A DNA stretch of 64,000 nucleotides from Parascedosporium putredinis. Lineage: Eukaryota; Ascomycota; Sordariomycetes; Microascales; Microascaceae. The notes beneath the pieces are model-generated. The model was given only the letters and a program-made list of their open reading frames with translations, did not search any database and was not told the DNA's origin. Location of the stretch: assembly GCA_949357655.1 (NCBI GenBank), contig CASHTG010000010.1, positions 496,001 through 560,000 of the forward strand, read 5' to 3'. The translations under genes and the position numbers were made by a program. Within the stretch, counting starts at the first letter, position 1; every line of letters begins with the position of its first letter. This document shows, in pieces, positions 36,600 through 48,446 of the stretch.

Positions 36600-39500
36600 T
36601 CATTGACCCCCACTCTTTTTCCGCCCAAGAGCCCTGGCAAGCGTGGGCCAAGGAGCCAGAAGGAACAAAGGAATGGATTGACACAACTGGAGGATGCTCC
36701 TCGGCATGGTCAAGAGGGGGATTGAAGCTTGTCACCACTCGCCACCGCGAACGGGGCACGGAGCAGTTTCTTATTTTGCGCATGCTCCATGCTCCTCTTT
36801 GCCGCCAGTCGCCAGGGTACATCAATGTAATGTACGAAGTATCATTTGGGAGTGCGATGCGATTCATCACTGTGCGATGAAAAGATGGAATTTCCAGACG
36901 CTCTCAATATTGCTCATGATGAGCACCGCACTCAGAAGCGACGACGCGACATGCTTCCCCTGCTCCCACTTGTACCCCTGCCGACTCCGCACTCGCGCCC
37001 CATACTAGGGCCGACCAGGGGGTTTCTGCTAGGTTCTTTTCTGGTGCAATTCTTTTCACGTAAAGTCGATTCGAAAACTGACACTATTAATTTTGTATTT
37101 GTTTTTTTCCCCTCTATTTTCAAAGTTCTCGTAGTGGTTGGCAGAAAGGACCCTCCCCAGAAGGCCAGCAAATATTGTTACGGCCGTGTGAGCGCAGGCG
37201 TCAGCATCTATGGATACAATGGATATTATGGGACTGCAAGACAAACGGACACGGTGGAGTGCGGTACACGCACAAGCACACACCACACCTCCAAGCAGCA
37301 GACTCGGTAATACTCTTCGCATGCCGCGTCGACCTGGCTCGATCCCGTGTGCTTGCGTTGCTTTGTGAGCTTGCGATGCCGCTACGTGACATCGGCCAAG
37401 ATCCAATAATAACCCCTTCACTTTTTTTTTTTCTTTTCTTTGGCTAGCCCGCGTTCGGCCAGGGTCGCGCCCTCCACGACGCCTCCCCAGCGGCGAGAAT
37501 ACCTTATTGGGACACATATGCAGCCGAATCTGGCGTGGTGCCGGCAGTAGAGAAGCAGATGGGTGAGCAAGTACCAGGACAACGAAGTTGATGCAAGCGA
37601 GGAGGGCCTTTTTTTCATTTATTCTCCTCGGACATTGACTGGGCCAGGCCCCTCCTTGGATTTGGGTAATAATAGAGACCAGGCTACGCCTGCCGAGATG
37701 AAGGGTATTGGTGGCGTCGGGGAAAGAGGAGGCAAGTTGTCGATTTTTTATTTTTCACTTTTGTTTCTGGCGTTTATTTTTTTCTGAATTTAAGCGTGTA
37801 TTTGGACGTCCTAAAAGAGGAGCTACACTAGCCTCGCGGGCCATGCAGACTTTTGCGCCCCATGGGACTCGGGCTGCTGCAGGTGATTCTAGTTCAGGTC
37901 GCCTGGAGAGGAAGGTCTGAGAGTGGAGATGCTTGCAGAGCCGTCAACGTGAGGAGATGAGAAAGTGGGAATTGATGATTGGTTGGTTCTCAGACTCGTT
38001 CTGAATCCCGTTTTCGGTAGGATTATTCTTGATCTGATACTCTTTCTGCTTGCTCTGCTCATGCTGTGGTGGTTCGTGTCATTGAACTGAGGACGGCGAG
38101 CTGCCTCTTTCATGTTCAATGTCATGTTCAATGTTGCCTCTAACAATTTTCCCCAAAAATTTCCCCACTTCGATCTCGAGTCGTCACTGGTAGTTTGGCC
38201 TGTCTTGTGATGGGCCATCGGTTGGTCACGAATCATCGGAGCCGACATTGTCACTGGCGCTCTCTCGCTTACAGCGCTGCTCGCTGCCATGTCCCCTCCT
38301 CGCCAATCTCGCTGGCATCTGTCTACACTACAGCCAGCCTCTAGCGGGCTCTCGACAGTCCTTTCTAATCTTGTTTTGCCTGCCGGTTGCGTTGCGTTGA
38401 GGCCATCGACAGCAAACCCCCTCTTCCGGTGGGCGGACATAGCACGCATGTCCCACCACCAAGACGATGTATAGCCTGCATTCTCCATCACTTGGAAACA
38501 CTTTTATACTGTATTCTCTTCCCTTTTTGCCTTTGTCCCTTCTCCTTCCGCCTTGGTTCCTAGTGCCGCACTAGTTGAGGATAGCCTCCCGAGGTTACTG
38601 CACTCTAAACAGACGGCGGCCCTTGGCCCACGGCGTTTCTTTGGAAAAATGACAAATGGCTACATATTTTCCTCGCCCTCACCCTCGCTCCGTCGCCGCC
38701 CTCTCGCGTCTTCTCTCGGCCCCCCACCCCCTCCTCCCTTGTCATCGAAAGTTGTCTTTGTGAATACCCTGTAATAATGCGGACTAGGATAGAAACACCT
38801 TTCTTCGGAAGATACAAAGTACATGCTACTACTTGCAAGTCCTTTGTTTTCTTCTTTCGAAAATTTTCAATACAAATCCGCCCTTCTCCTCCACTGCCGG
38901 ACCTAGTCGAGACAGGGGGAAGATGGTAGATGTACTTGGCACTGAATGACGAGTTAAACGGCCGTGCAGATCCACCGACACCGGATGTTCCAATCCTAGG
39001 CCGTCATAAAAACACACACAGTGGGTTGAAACCCCAACGCCACCCCACGCTAATGTCCCTCACCTCTTGACCGGCCGCGCGATCGATGAGCTTTCTTCCT
39101 GCACGCATCATTCGTGCCCACCACCTCTGGCCCTTGCTCTGGTCTTCCCCCTCCATCGAACCCCGTCTGCGCAAACCAGACTTGGACCCCCTTCCTTCTC
39201 TGGCTGGGACTGGCCAGGCCGTGACCATTCTTCCCACGACTTCGTAGGCACGCGGCCAATCCAAGACAGCGCTCTGATGCGGGCAAACCGCCACAAAGGC
39301 ACAGCAGCCCAGCCTTACTTGGAGGCATCTTGCTTGATCCCAGGGTAATACAAGTAGCAGGGCCATGTTATTGGAGAAGCCTGACAAGGATAGCTTCTCG
39401 AGCACCAGTCGCCTTCCTCTCCTCTCTGGGGAAATGAGGGGAGGTCAAAGGTTGGGCGGGCGGCGTGCCCCCTTGTTGTCTGTGTTAGTCCTAGGGGCTG

Positions 39501-41187
39501 GAGCTATGAAAGAATAAAAAGACGAAGAAAAAGGAAAACACCAGAAATAGCATGATATTGCTTCTCGTGACCTGCTTCTCTGCCTCGAGCCAGACGTTGA
39601 CGCTGAACACCCCTGGTTCAATGGTTGGCTTTGCCTAACGCCGAAGTTAGTACAGGGGACGCCCGCCGGCCTCATGTGGCCCCATTTTGCCTCCCAAGCT
39701 TCTTTGTGCATCAATCTTTTTTTTGTTCTTCGGTTTCCCGTTTTCTCTTGTCTTGGCCTGGCCTCTTTCGGCTTTTTGTTTACCCGTTTTGGTCAGTTCT
39801 TGTGATACGAATGCTGGGTCATGAATGTATCTTTGTGTCTGCGAAAGAAGAACCGGAAAAAGAAGAAAAGAAAAGAAAAAGAAAAAGAGTCGATGGGCAG
39901 CTCCTTCGAACAATTCTTGTACAAAAAATCTTTTCAGGCGACGAAAATGCGCCGATTTGTCGCTGTTACGAGCGCAAAGGCGTCCGAAATTCTCTCCAAA
40001 GCGGGTAAAACCGCCGCAAGTGAAGAGCGATGGAAGGATTCCACGGCCTGGCGGGGACGCGATAGAGTTCTGGGTTAGGGCCACTGTCCGTCCGACTCGG
40101 CAATCTTTTCATTTTCATTTTTCTTTGAATTCTTCTGAAGCGCTGGTTGAGTGTTATTACGCAGCATGCTGGGCCGGCGAAAAGACAAGAAAAGAAAATA
40201 AAGGATGGGTGGGGCCGTTAGCTCGAGAGGAACACGCGCGCATAGATCCGTGGACTGCTATCAATCTCCCATCTCATTTGGCCAAACAATGGACGACAAC
40301 CCATCACAGGGGGCGAGGATCAGCGGTCGATATCGGCCCTGGGGAGGGAAGTGGAAGTGAAAGGGAGGGGCGAGACATCGAGACAAGACCAGAGACAGCC
40401 ACTGATTTGATCAAAGCGTTGCATCGCATGCCCGCATGTTCCACATCTGTCTGCCCGTTCTGACCCAGACCAGACCAGGCCATCCCTTCCTTTCAATGTT
40501 GCCTCTGTTGCGTTGGCCAGTCCCCTCTTTACTTTTTTCATCCCCGGTCTAGGATTATGGACGTGCCAGTATTAGACATCGACCGAGCTTGGCTTGGGAG
40601 CTTGGCTTCGAGATGGGTGGGTACATATGGCAATTAGCAGTGTGACTGACAGAGGAGCCGGGGGTGGACGTGGAGGGGGCTTGCTGGGTTTGGTTTGGGT
40701 GGTGACTTGATCCGTGGATGTGTTGCGTTTGCGTGTGTGCGTGTGCGCGCTCGAGTGCTTTCGTAAGAATTAAGATTGGACCCTGGTTTTTCTGCTGCCC
40801 TCGCTTCCACCCCCTCTGTCCAAGCTCTTTGCCCAAAGAGGAATTTCACTTGTCAGAATATGAGCTTTCAGAGGGGTCAGTGGCCGGGGTCGATATTGCT
40901 TGGCGCCACGGCAGTGGGCGGAGGCTTTCGTTCTTTTCTTTGGCCCTTCCCCTAGCCTGTGTTTTTGATCATCTTGGCCGTGGCCTTCTGCCGGATCGAG
41001 CTCCCGAGCCAAGCCCGTGTCCACCCCGTTGCGGCAGACGAGCAAAAACATCAATCCGCCGGTGGAAAGAATAAAAGAATAAGAAAAAAAGGACTAATGC
41101 CAGCCAAAACCCAACGCCCTATCCGTACTTAAACCCAGCCTAGCGAGGATGAGTGATTCCACCCCCACCATCACCCTTTGATGGGCT
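36600..41187. other. Gene-poor stretch, second part; no supported gene
   Basis: Non-RIP sequence with many pyrimidine runs and no recognisable protein. ORFs such as 37889-38491 (minus), 39647-40084 (minus) and 39825-40463 (plus) overlap on opposite strands and are rich in Lys/Arg or Ser. No RNA gene recognised. Confidence 0.55.
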
Positions 41188-41215
41188 CCATTGATCCATT
41201 GATCCATCGATCCAT
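41188..41215. repeat. Short tandem repeat of 8-bp unit TTGATCCA
   Basis: Three adjacent units (TTGATCCA, TTGATCCA, TCGATCCA) lie about 1.1 kb before the siderophore transporter start. Confidence 0.6.
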
Positions 41216-41771
41216 GGGGAGGGCTCGCCGGCCGGTGGGGGTGGGGAGGAAAAGGGTGTCAATCATCTCGCATGATGGCAGGTCCCCTAGTTTGCGCGGG
41301 AGGGATTCGTTCCACCTCTTCTTTCACCTCTTCACCCTGTTGGTTTCGCTCTCACTCTTTTTCTTTTCTCACTTCCCTTGCCTCGAATCGATGCAACCTT
41401 GTTCCTTTTGGCATCCCACCCCGCTTCATGTGGATAGGTGGTGGGAGCTACCTGAAGGAGCAGGATCTGCTAGGAGAGCGAAGAAGAAGAATCGGCCAAC
41501 GACTGGTGACAGGCGATTCCGTGCAAGTGGCACGCCATGTACCGCGCGAGTGGGTAGTCCGTGAGGCAGGCCCCATAAGGAGGGACGGCGGCGATGACTA
41601 TTAGCAATCTGATGAATAGCGTACAAGAGAGGGAGTGAGAAAGAAAGAAAGAAAAACGCGACAGGCGATATCCACATGGGGAGGCATACCCGAGAGACCA
41701 AGCCAATGTGCTGGAATCGATCCGGACGTGCAGTGGAGTTCTATGCGGGTGTCCCGAATCCCTGCTGCAGC

Positions 41772-41803
41772 CTTTTCTTTTCTTTTCTTTTTCTTTTTTT
41801 CTT
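41772..41803. repeat. Pyrimidine microsatellite (TTTTC)n
   Basis: A run of CTTTT/TTTTC units lies inside the long CT-rich leader region before the siderophore transporter gene. CT-rich stretches upstream of highly expressed fungal genes are common, so this may be part of its promoter or 5' UTR (about 41.8-42.34 kb). Confidence 0.6.
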
Positions 41804-42345
41804 GTTCCACGGGCCCCCTTTCATATTGCAACCTTTGCCTGCGAGCCGGCCTCGTGTATACGTCTACATGGAGTAGGCGAGTTGTTGATCATCGATCTGT
41901 ACCTTGTATTGATTGATTTTTTTCTCTCTCGTCCCCTTGCTCTGCGATGTGGCCCCCTCCCTCCTCCTCCCCGCCCGGGTTCCCGTCTTTTTAATATCGA
42001 GCGCATCCCCATTCCAGATTTTCCTCACGTCCTTTCTTTTTCTGGCCCGGGAACCAAGGAAACGCACCTCCAAAAACTTTCTTTCCCTCTTGGGACCTTC
42101 TTCCTTCTGATCTTTTGTCGCTTCGATCTTATCAATCAGGTCCAGCCCGCTTTCACCTCTTACCAGAGACGTGGTTCTTGCATACATAGCCCGTTGCACT
42201 TGACATCTACCCCCAAAGAACTTTTGTCCTCCACACCCCTCACTTACCTCTTCCCTCTTTTTTCCCTTCTTCTTTTTTCCCCTTTACCACAACACACAAG
42301 CAGTAGTCACCCGCTTACACACACACGGGACTACGCGCCGCCGCC

Positions 42346-44280
42346 ATGGCCACCACCGTCACCTCGTCGCACGAGCCTGAGATTAGCGAAAAGAACATCG
42401 CGACTCACGGCATCGACATCGAAAAGAGCCCTTCCAACGAGCCTCAAGAAAAGGACGAGGAGTCCGATGGCACCACCTTCAAGCAGAATGGTGTCAAGGG
42501 CATCGAGGCCACCACCAGCGTGTGGGACTACAAGACTCTCTGGCTGATGTTTTGTCTGTAAGTGCCGGGAACGAGATTTCTGTGATTATTTTCTTTCACA
42601 GGCGGGGAGGGGAAACATGGACTAACGTTGTGAAACACCGGATAGCCTGTACCTGGTCTCCTTCTCCGACAAGCTGCTCATGTCCATCCAGAGCAACTTG
42701 AACCCCTACATCACCTCCTCCTTCGAGGAGCATGGCCTCACCCCCACCGTCAGCATCGCCGCCACCATTCTCAGCGGTGTGCTCCAGATGCCCATCGCCA
42801 AGATCCTCGACGTCTGGGGTCGTGTCGAGGGCTTCATCGTCCTCATCTTCATCAACGTCCTCGGCAACATCATCAAGTGCACCTGCCAAAACATGTTCGC
42901 CTACGCCGCCGGCCACACCATCTACTGGGCCGGCCACATTGGTCTGCTCTACGTCATCGACATCATGCTCGCCGACATGACCACCCTCCGCAACCGTATC
43001 ATCATCTACGGCCTCAACGGCACCCCGCTCATCGCCACCACCTTTGCCGGTCCCAAGATTGCCGAGCTCTTCTACGAGCGCGTCAACTTCCGCTGGGCTT
43101 TCGGCGCCTTCATCATCATCCTCGTCGCCTTTTGCATTCCCGTCATCATGGTCCTCCTCTGGCACAGGCGCAAGGCCTACAAGCAGGGTCTCCTCGTCAA
43201 GGAGTCCTCCGGCAGGACCTGGTACCAGTCCGTCTGGTACTACACCATTCAGCTCGATGCCTTGGGTCTGCTGCTCTGCATGGTCGGCTGGGCCCTCCTC
43301 CTCCTCCCCTTCAACCTCGCCTCCAGCGCCGGCAAGGGCTGGAAGAACGCCAGCATGATTGCCATGGAGATTATCGGTTTCTTCACCCTCGTCGCCTGGG
43401 TTGTCTGGGAAAAGTACTTTGCTCCCATTCAGATGCTTCCCTTCCGCTACCTCAAGGATAGGACCATCATCGGTGCCTGCTTGCTCTACGGAATCATGTT
43501 CTGCTCCATTTTCTGCTGGGACTCCTACTACTACTCGTACCTTCAGGTAGCCCACGACTTGGATATCAGCACCGCCGGCTACGTCCTCAACTCCTTCTCC
43601 CTCGCCTCCGCCATTCTTTCCCCTTCATCGGAGTGTAAGTCCCCTATAGTGGTTCCCATCTACCCTCATTTTCCCCTGCAATGATGCCCGACTAACCTTT
43701 CGTGCGTAGTGTTATCCGATACACCGGTGACTACAAGTACTTCTCGTACGGTGGTATCCCCTTCGTGACCCTCGGCACCGCGCTCCTCATCCACTTCCGT
43801 AAGCCCGAGACCAGCGTCGCCCTCCTCGTCATGTGCCAAGTCTTCAACGGTATCGGCACCGGTATCTGGGCCTCGTGCGCCCAGCTCGGTATCATGGCCA
43901 GCGTCGACCACCAGCAGATCGCCATCTGCCTCGCCCTCTTCGGTCTCTTCGGCTCCATCGGCGCTGCTCTCGGTTACGCCATCGCCGGTGCCCTCTGGGT
44001 CAACATCCTCCCCGCCGCTCTCATACGCGAGCTTCCCGAGGGCAGCAAGGATCTCTGGTCCGAGATCTTCAGCTCTCTCGTCATCCAGCAGCAGTGGCCC
44101 GTCGGCGACCCCATCCGAGACGCCATCATCCGCGCCTACGCCGATGTCCAGAGGAAGATGGTTATCGCCGGTTCCGCCCTCGTCCCCCTCATGGTCATCT
44201 GCATCATCATGTTCAAGAACACCAACGTCAGGAAGCTCGAGGAGGAGAAGGGCAAGCAGACCAAGGGTGCTGTCTTCTAA
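42346..44280 (+). CDS. Siderophore-iron transporter (MFS, SIT/MirB type)
   Basis: It imports ferric hydroxamate siderophores across the plasma membrane by proton symport. Exons are 42346-42557, 42646-43634 and 43710-44280, both introns with GTAAGT donors. They sum to 1772 nt; one missing C in CCCC at 43620-43623 restores SPFIGVVIRYTG and a 590-residue protein. A soluble acidic N-terminus of about 70 residues precedes YLVSFSDKLLMSIQSNLNPY, then AGHIGLLYVIDIMLADMT, NGTPLIATTFAGP and FRWAFGAFIII, giving the 14-helix layout of the SIT family. The loop before the last helix contains the usual LPEGSKDLWSEIFSS. The ATG context (GCCGCCATGG) is strong, and a long CT-rich leader precedes it. It faces the AsaB-like gene tail to tail. 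The specific siderophore cannot be inferred. Confidence 0.92.
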
Positions 44281-44896
44281 AGCCACTCACTTGGCTTGCA
44301 AAACTTGCTCCTATTCGTATAAACCGACACTGCCGTTGGCTTTATGAACAGGCTCGCTCCCCTCTTCCCTCTCTTCTTCTTCTCAGACGACTCCTAGTCG
44401 ATCACGTACCAAAATACCCCATGGCTTCGAAGATTCCCCCTTTTCTAACTCTTCCATCATGCTCTCCCTTTTTCATACCTTTTTTTTTTTTAAACACAAA
44501 GTGCCGACGCTTTTGCGACCCGGTTCCTTTGATTGAGCGCGCGCGCCATCTTTACTTTCTTTGTGCTACATCAAGTGGCAGTTGTAATAATTCATTCGGG
44601 CAAGGCAGGAAGAGAGGTTCGAAGCCGCCACGTTGTGCTAGGGTCAGTCTATGTAGTAGTTTGAGCTAGCTCTTAAGAGATACCCGTTTATCATCAAATA
44701 ACTCTCCTTTAAATATGTGAAAGCACTGTAGCCGCGGATTGCAGGCTATACCGGTGTAATAGATGGCTCGGGCAACATTGTTGCAGCAGGTTCAAGGCTG
44801 CTGTTCTCACTGGGTCATCCAAGTCGAAGCTTACAATTCAACAAGTTCATTCACTATACAAGATAACCCCACATCTTACATATCGTCCCTGCCCTC
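44281..44896. other. Intergenic between convergent 3' ends
   Basis: A 616-bp region shared by the 3' ends of the siderophore transporter and the AsaB-like gene. It contains T/A-rich stretches (poly-T near 44480) suited to 3' UTRs; no gene is seen. Confidence 0.6.
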
Positions 44897-45898
44897 CTAG
44901 TCCCGGTCATCGGGATGGAATACAAGAGCCCGCACTTCGATACTCTCGAGTAGGCACATCATCACCGGTCTCGGGGTCAACGAAAGCAGTATGAGGCACC
45001 CTCCTAGCCCGACCGTCCTTCTTGCTATCAAAGCACTTTATGAGAAGCGCCTCCTCCGGCGCCAGAGCCGACTTGTAGAACCACCTGTGGGACGAGTTGT
45101 GCCTCACCGAGTACGTCTCGCCCTTGCGGGTCGGGTAGATGAGGGCACGATGACAAGGTCCGACTCCGAGACAGAGTCGGCCTCGGCCACGGCAAGCGGG
45201 TCCCGGAGAATGGTCTTGATCGGCCGCCACACGTTTATGATTTGCACACGGCCCTTGACCAGCTCCTCGGCCTCTTCGGGGAGGTGGTGCGGGACGCGCG
45301 ACAGAGCAGCGTCGTAGGACTGGTCAATGTGTACGCGCTGAACCGGGCCGCGGAGGGCTGGGCTACGGCTCGACGACTTGGCGGGCTGTCGACGGATGGT
45401 GTGGTCAAAGATGAAGATTTTAGTAGCGCCGGTCCTGTTTTAGGCGTGCGTTCCTCGTTAGCTCCTGTTTCTAGCGCAAAGGTTCAAGACCAGGGCTTCG
45501 ATGCTGTCGGACAGCAGCACTTACGCGTCCTTGAGTAGCTGCTCAACTTCCGGATAGTAAATCGCCTTGACCTGCTCGTCATCCAAGAAATCCTTCTCAA
45601 GCGCGGGACGGCGAATAAACTCGAACCCATTCCGGTCAAGAGTGTACTCGGCCTCTCGGCCCCGCACGTCGCGGATGACAACTGGGTGAGTCTCGTGCGG
45701 CCGCTCGTAGGTCTCGGGGCGGTCTACGTAGGTGGGATGTGGCGGACCACCGTCCTCCGGGTCCTTGTAGAAATGGAGCTCGGTGTGAATGTCCCTGGGC
45801 TTGGGAGATGCCTCCTGGTCGCGAGAGCTGATGCGGGGAGCCGACGAGACCGCCTTGAAAACGTCGGTGGTCGGGATTTGAGCTACAGCAGCCGTCAT
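44897..45898 (-). CDS. CmcJ/AsaB-like hydroxylase/desaturase
   Basis: It belongs to the fungal family related to the CmcJ 7-alpha-cephem-methoxylase subunit and AsaB, found in primary and secondary metabolism; its own substrate is unknown. Exon 1 (45525-45898) runs from MTAAVAQIPT through DVRGREAEYTLDRNGFEF to YYPEVEQLLKDA. A 90-bp intron (45435-45524) joins to TGATKIFIFDHTIRRQ, RGPVQRVHIDQSYDAA, INVWRPIKTILRDPLAV, LIYPTRKGETY and HRWFYKSALAPEEALLIKCFDS, ending RVPHTAFVDP and IEVRALVFHPDDRD. The H-x-D of VHIDQS and the late His could be iron ligands (inference). Two opposite frame slips are present: a missing C in CCC at 45143-45145, then a compensating slip near 44941-44947. Length (about 303 residues) fits the family. 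The slips are probably sequence errors. Confidence 0.85.
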
Positions 45899-46643
45899 GT
45901 TGGGCTATTCAACGCGAACGTGGAGAGGAAAAAAAAAAGTTGCGTTTGCTCAGAGGAGGGAAATCAGCAGGAATATTTACACTATACAAACAGTGATCTT
46001 GGCCTGGAGCTCTTGCAATTAATGTTGCCGACGAATGCCGGCTCGGGGTATTGATATATAGACGGAGAGTCGGGGCCGATGGCTGCGGCTCCTCCGGCTC
46101 CCCGCAAGCACGCCATCATGTCGCCATAATCCCGTCAAGCCGTCAAGCAAGGATTGATAATCCATCTTCCCCCAAGAAAGCCGGGCAGGACAACGCAAAG
46201 CACTTTCAAAGGAGGATGCCATTTACCCCGTGTGGCCGTGCCCACGATAGCCCATGCAACCACGCGAAGCTTATGGGGATTAGAAATCAAGGCAAGTGAT
46301 TCGTCCGAGTTCTTACAAACACATACCTGCTAGCGTCGTATGATGATGTCTGCGCTGGCGGTACTCCGCATATCGTGAAGCACTCGATCCAGCGGCACAG
46401 GCTCACGTCATTTTTGGACGACAATAGTTTTGTTCTCCTTTGCTTTGGTTTCCTTTTGTCAAAAGGGGCAGGAGAATACATGGGACACGATGGACATGGT
46501 CATTCGCGAATTCTACCATTTTGATCTGCAAAAACAATACTAGTCTCAGTCTTGGGGGTCAATAATTTGGTAGTACAATGCACAGTTCAGGCTTGATATC
46601 AGGAAATCCATGTAGCAGGTCAAAAACATCTTCACGTGTCAAT
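45899..46643. other. Intergenic; promoter of the AsaB-like gene
   Basis: A 745-bp region between the AsaB-like start and the permease stop. No coding motif seen on either strand. Confidence 0.6.
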
Positions 46644-48446
46644 TTATTCTCTAGGGCCATGTACTAATCGAGTAATGGTTGTGCCATCTTTTAGCACATC
46701 CGTCTCTTCCAAAAGTCGATACCCTCCCAGTCTCGGTAGCAACACCGTCCAGGTGTACCAATAAGCAATAGCAAACAATATACTAATAAAATAATTAGTG
46801 AGATGCGGTAGAGCGGAGGGTAGCAATGCCAAATGAATTGGGCTGGGACTAGCTTACATGCTTATTCCTACAATAGCGTAGGTAGGGAATCCGCCGGGGG
46901 CGAAAAAGGCGCCGCAAGCAGGGAAACGTTCAATGTCAGGACCAAGGCAACCGCGGGAGGCCAGGCCTTGAAGGGACGCTGCAGGTCGGGTCGCTTAAAT
47001 CGCAGTAACACCAGGCCAACGCCCACGGCAAGGGACATAAACTGGCCCGGATACCCTTCGACGGAGAGGATGAAGGAATAGACCTCGGTGGAGGGTGGGA
47101 GGATGATGACAAGGAGGGAGGGTATGAAGTGAACGAGGAGACCTCCGAGCGGCGAATTGAAGGGTCGCGTGGACGAAAGGATATCCGAGAAAGGAAGGAG
47201 ACCCTGGCGGGCAATCTCTTGCTTAAGGCGAGCCTGCATTGTTTCCCACGTTAGAAGCGGCCCCGTTGGTGTTTTTGTTTGCCCGCTTGTTCGGAAAGGG
47301 GACTCTTACCTGAGCAAAAACCACTACCATGACGTTGCCCACCGCCGACAGGGCGATTGCCAGCGGAAGAACGATTCTACCGAGATGCGATCCAAAGAGT
47401 CGTTCAAAAACAGGGCGGCAATCATCTCGCCGCTATCCTTGATCTCCTGGATCGGGACGACAAGGAAGTAGGCGACGTTGACCAGCGTGTAAAGAAATCC
47501 GGCTGTCACTAGCGCGGTGGAAGCCACGGACGGAAGGGTCCGCACGGGGTCCTTGACCTCGTTAAGGATGTTGTTGACGTTGTCGAGCCCTGCATAAGAG
47601 TAGCTGACTTGGAAGAATGCTACAGCAATCACGCCCCAGTTCCAGATGCTTCCCTCCCAGACCCCTTCCAGCGAGGGCCTGTACTGGTCTCCCGGAATTC
47701 CGAAGCACCTCGGAAGGCCACCACGTAGACTCCGGAGAGAATCATGAAGATGATGATGCCGACCTTGATATATCCCAGCCAATTCTGGATGCGGACGCCC
47801 GCCCTCGGGAACACGCCATGGATAAATGTTACGACCACCAGCAGGGCGGCGCCGATGGCCTTGCGCAGGAAATCGCTAGCCTCGGCGTCGGCACCCAGGG
47901 CAAACAGGACGTAGCGGCTAAAGATGACGCAGTTGCTCGCCGAAAACCCAAGAAGAATAATGTGCGCGGCCACCAGGGTCGACGCGAGGAATTTGGGGTG
48001 GCGGTAGGTGAACTCGAGGTAGACCTTGGAGCCGCCCGATCGGGGCAGCATGCATCCGTACTCCAACGACACACTGAGCCCGCACGCGGCGATGAGGGCG
48101 CCCACGATCCAGAGCGAGAGGGCGAGACCGGGGCTTCCGACGGTCCGGAGGATGGTGCCCGGCGTGGCGAAGATGCCGCTGCCGATGACGCGGGAGATGA
48201 CGATGATGTAGGCGCTGCCCCAGGTTACGGTGCGGCCTAGGGGCGACGTTTCGGGAGCACATCGTCCTCGGTAGCTCGCGAAGGGTGGATGTCGGATATT
48301 GAGCCGACCTCTTCGTCGGTGGTGGATGAAGTCGAGGATTTGGTGGCATCATACGGTGCCGGTGTGCTACGCACGTCGTCTGGGTCCTGGAGCAACGGGC
48401 GCGTCTCGCCTAGGTCAGCGGCATCGCTGACAATGTGTCGCGCCAT
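46644..48446 (-). CDS. Amino acid permease, LAT/MUP1 (methionine permease-like) type
   Basis: This is a 12-helix APC-superfamily amino acid transporter. Exons are 47310-48446, 46858-47233 and 46644-46782. They sum to 1652 nt, and four missing single bases (GGGG 48240-48243, CCC 47691-47693, A5 47406-47410, A5 46903-46907 on the plus strand) give 552 codons exactly. A 70-residue acidic cytosolic N-terminus ends in LPKRRP-LGRTVTWGSAY. Helix 1 carries the unwound binding motif VIGSGIFATPG, followed by GALIAACGLSVSLEYGCMLPRSGG and YSYAGLDNVNNILNEVKDPVRTLP, which are typical of LAT/MUP1 proteins. The C-terminus reads ILFAIAYWYTWTVLLPRLGGY. Substrate preference (methionine versus other large neutral amino acids) is not settled by the sequence. 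Confidence 0.9.

Noticed and set aside
42596..43555. Long minus-strand ORF (319 codons) opposite the siderophore transporter, and similar ones at 43666-44286 and 43833-44669
   Set aside because: They are GC-rich-codon shadows of the real gene: acidic or Arg/His/Pro-rich nonsense with no domain, and they vanish in the introns.
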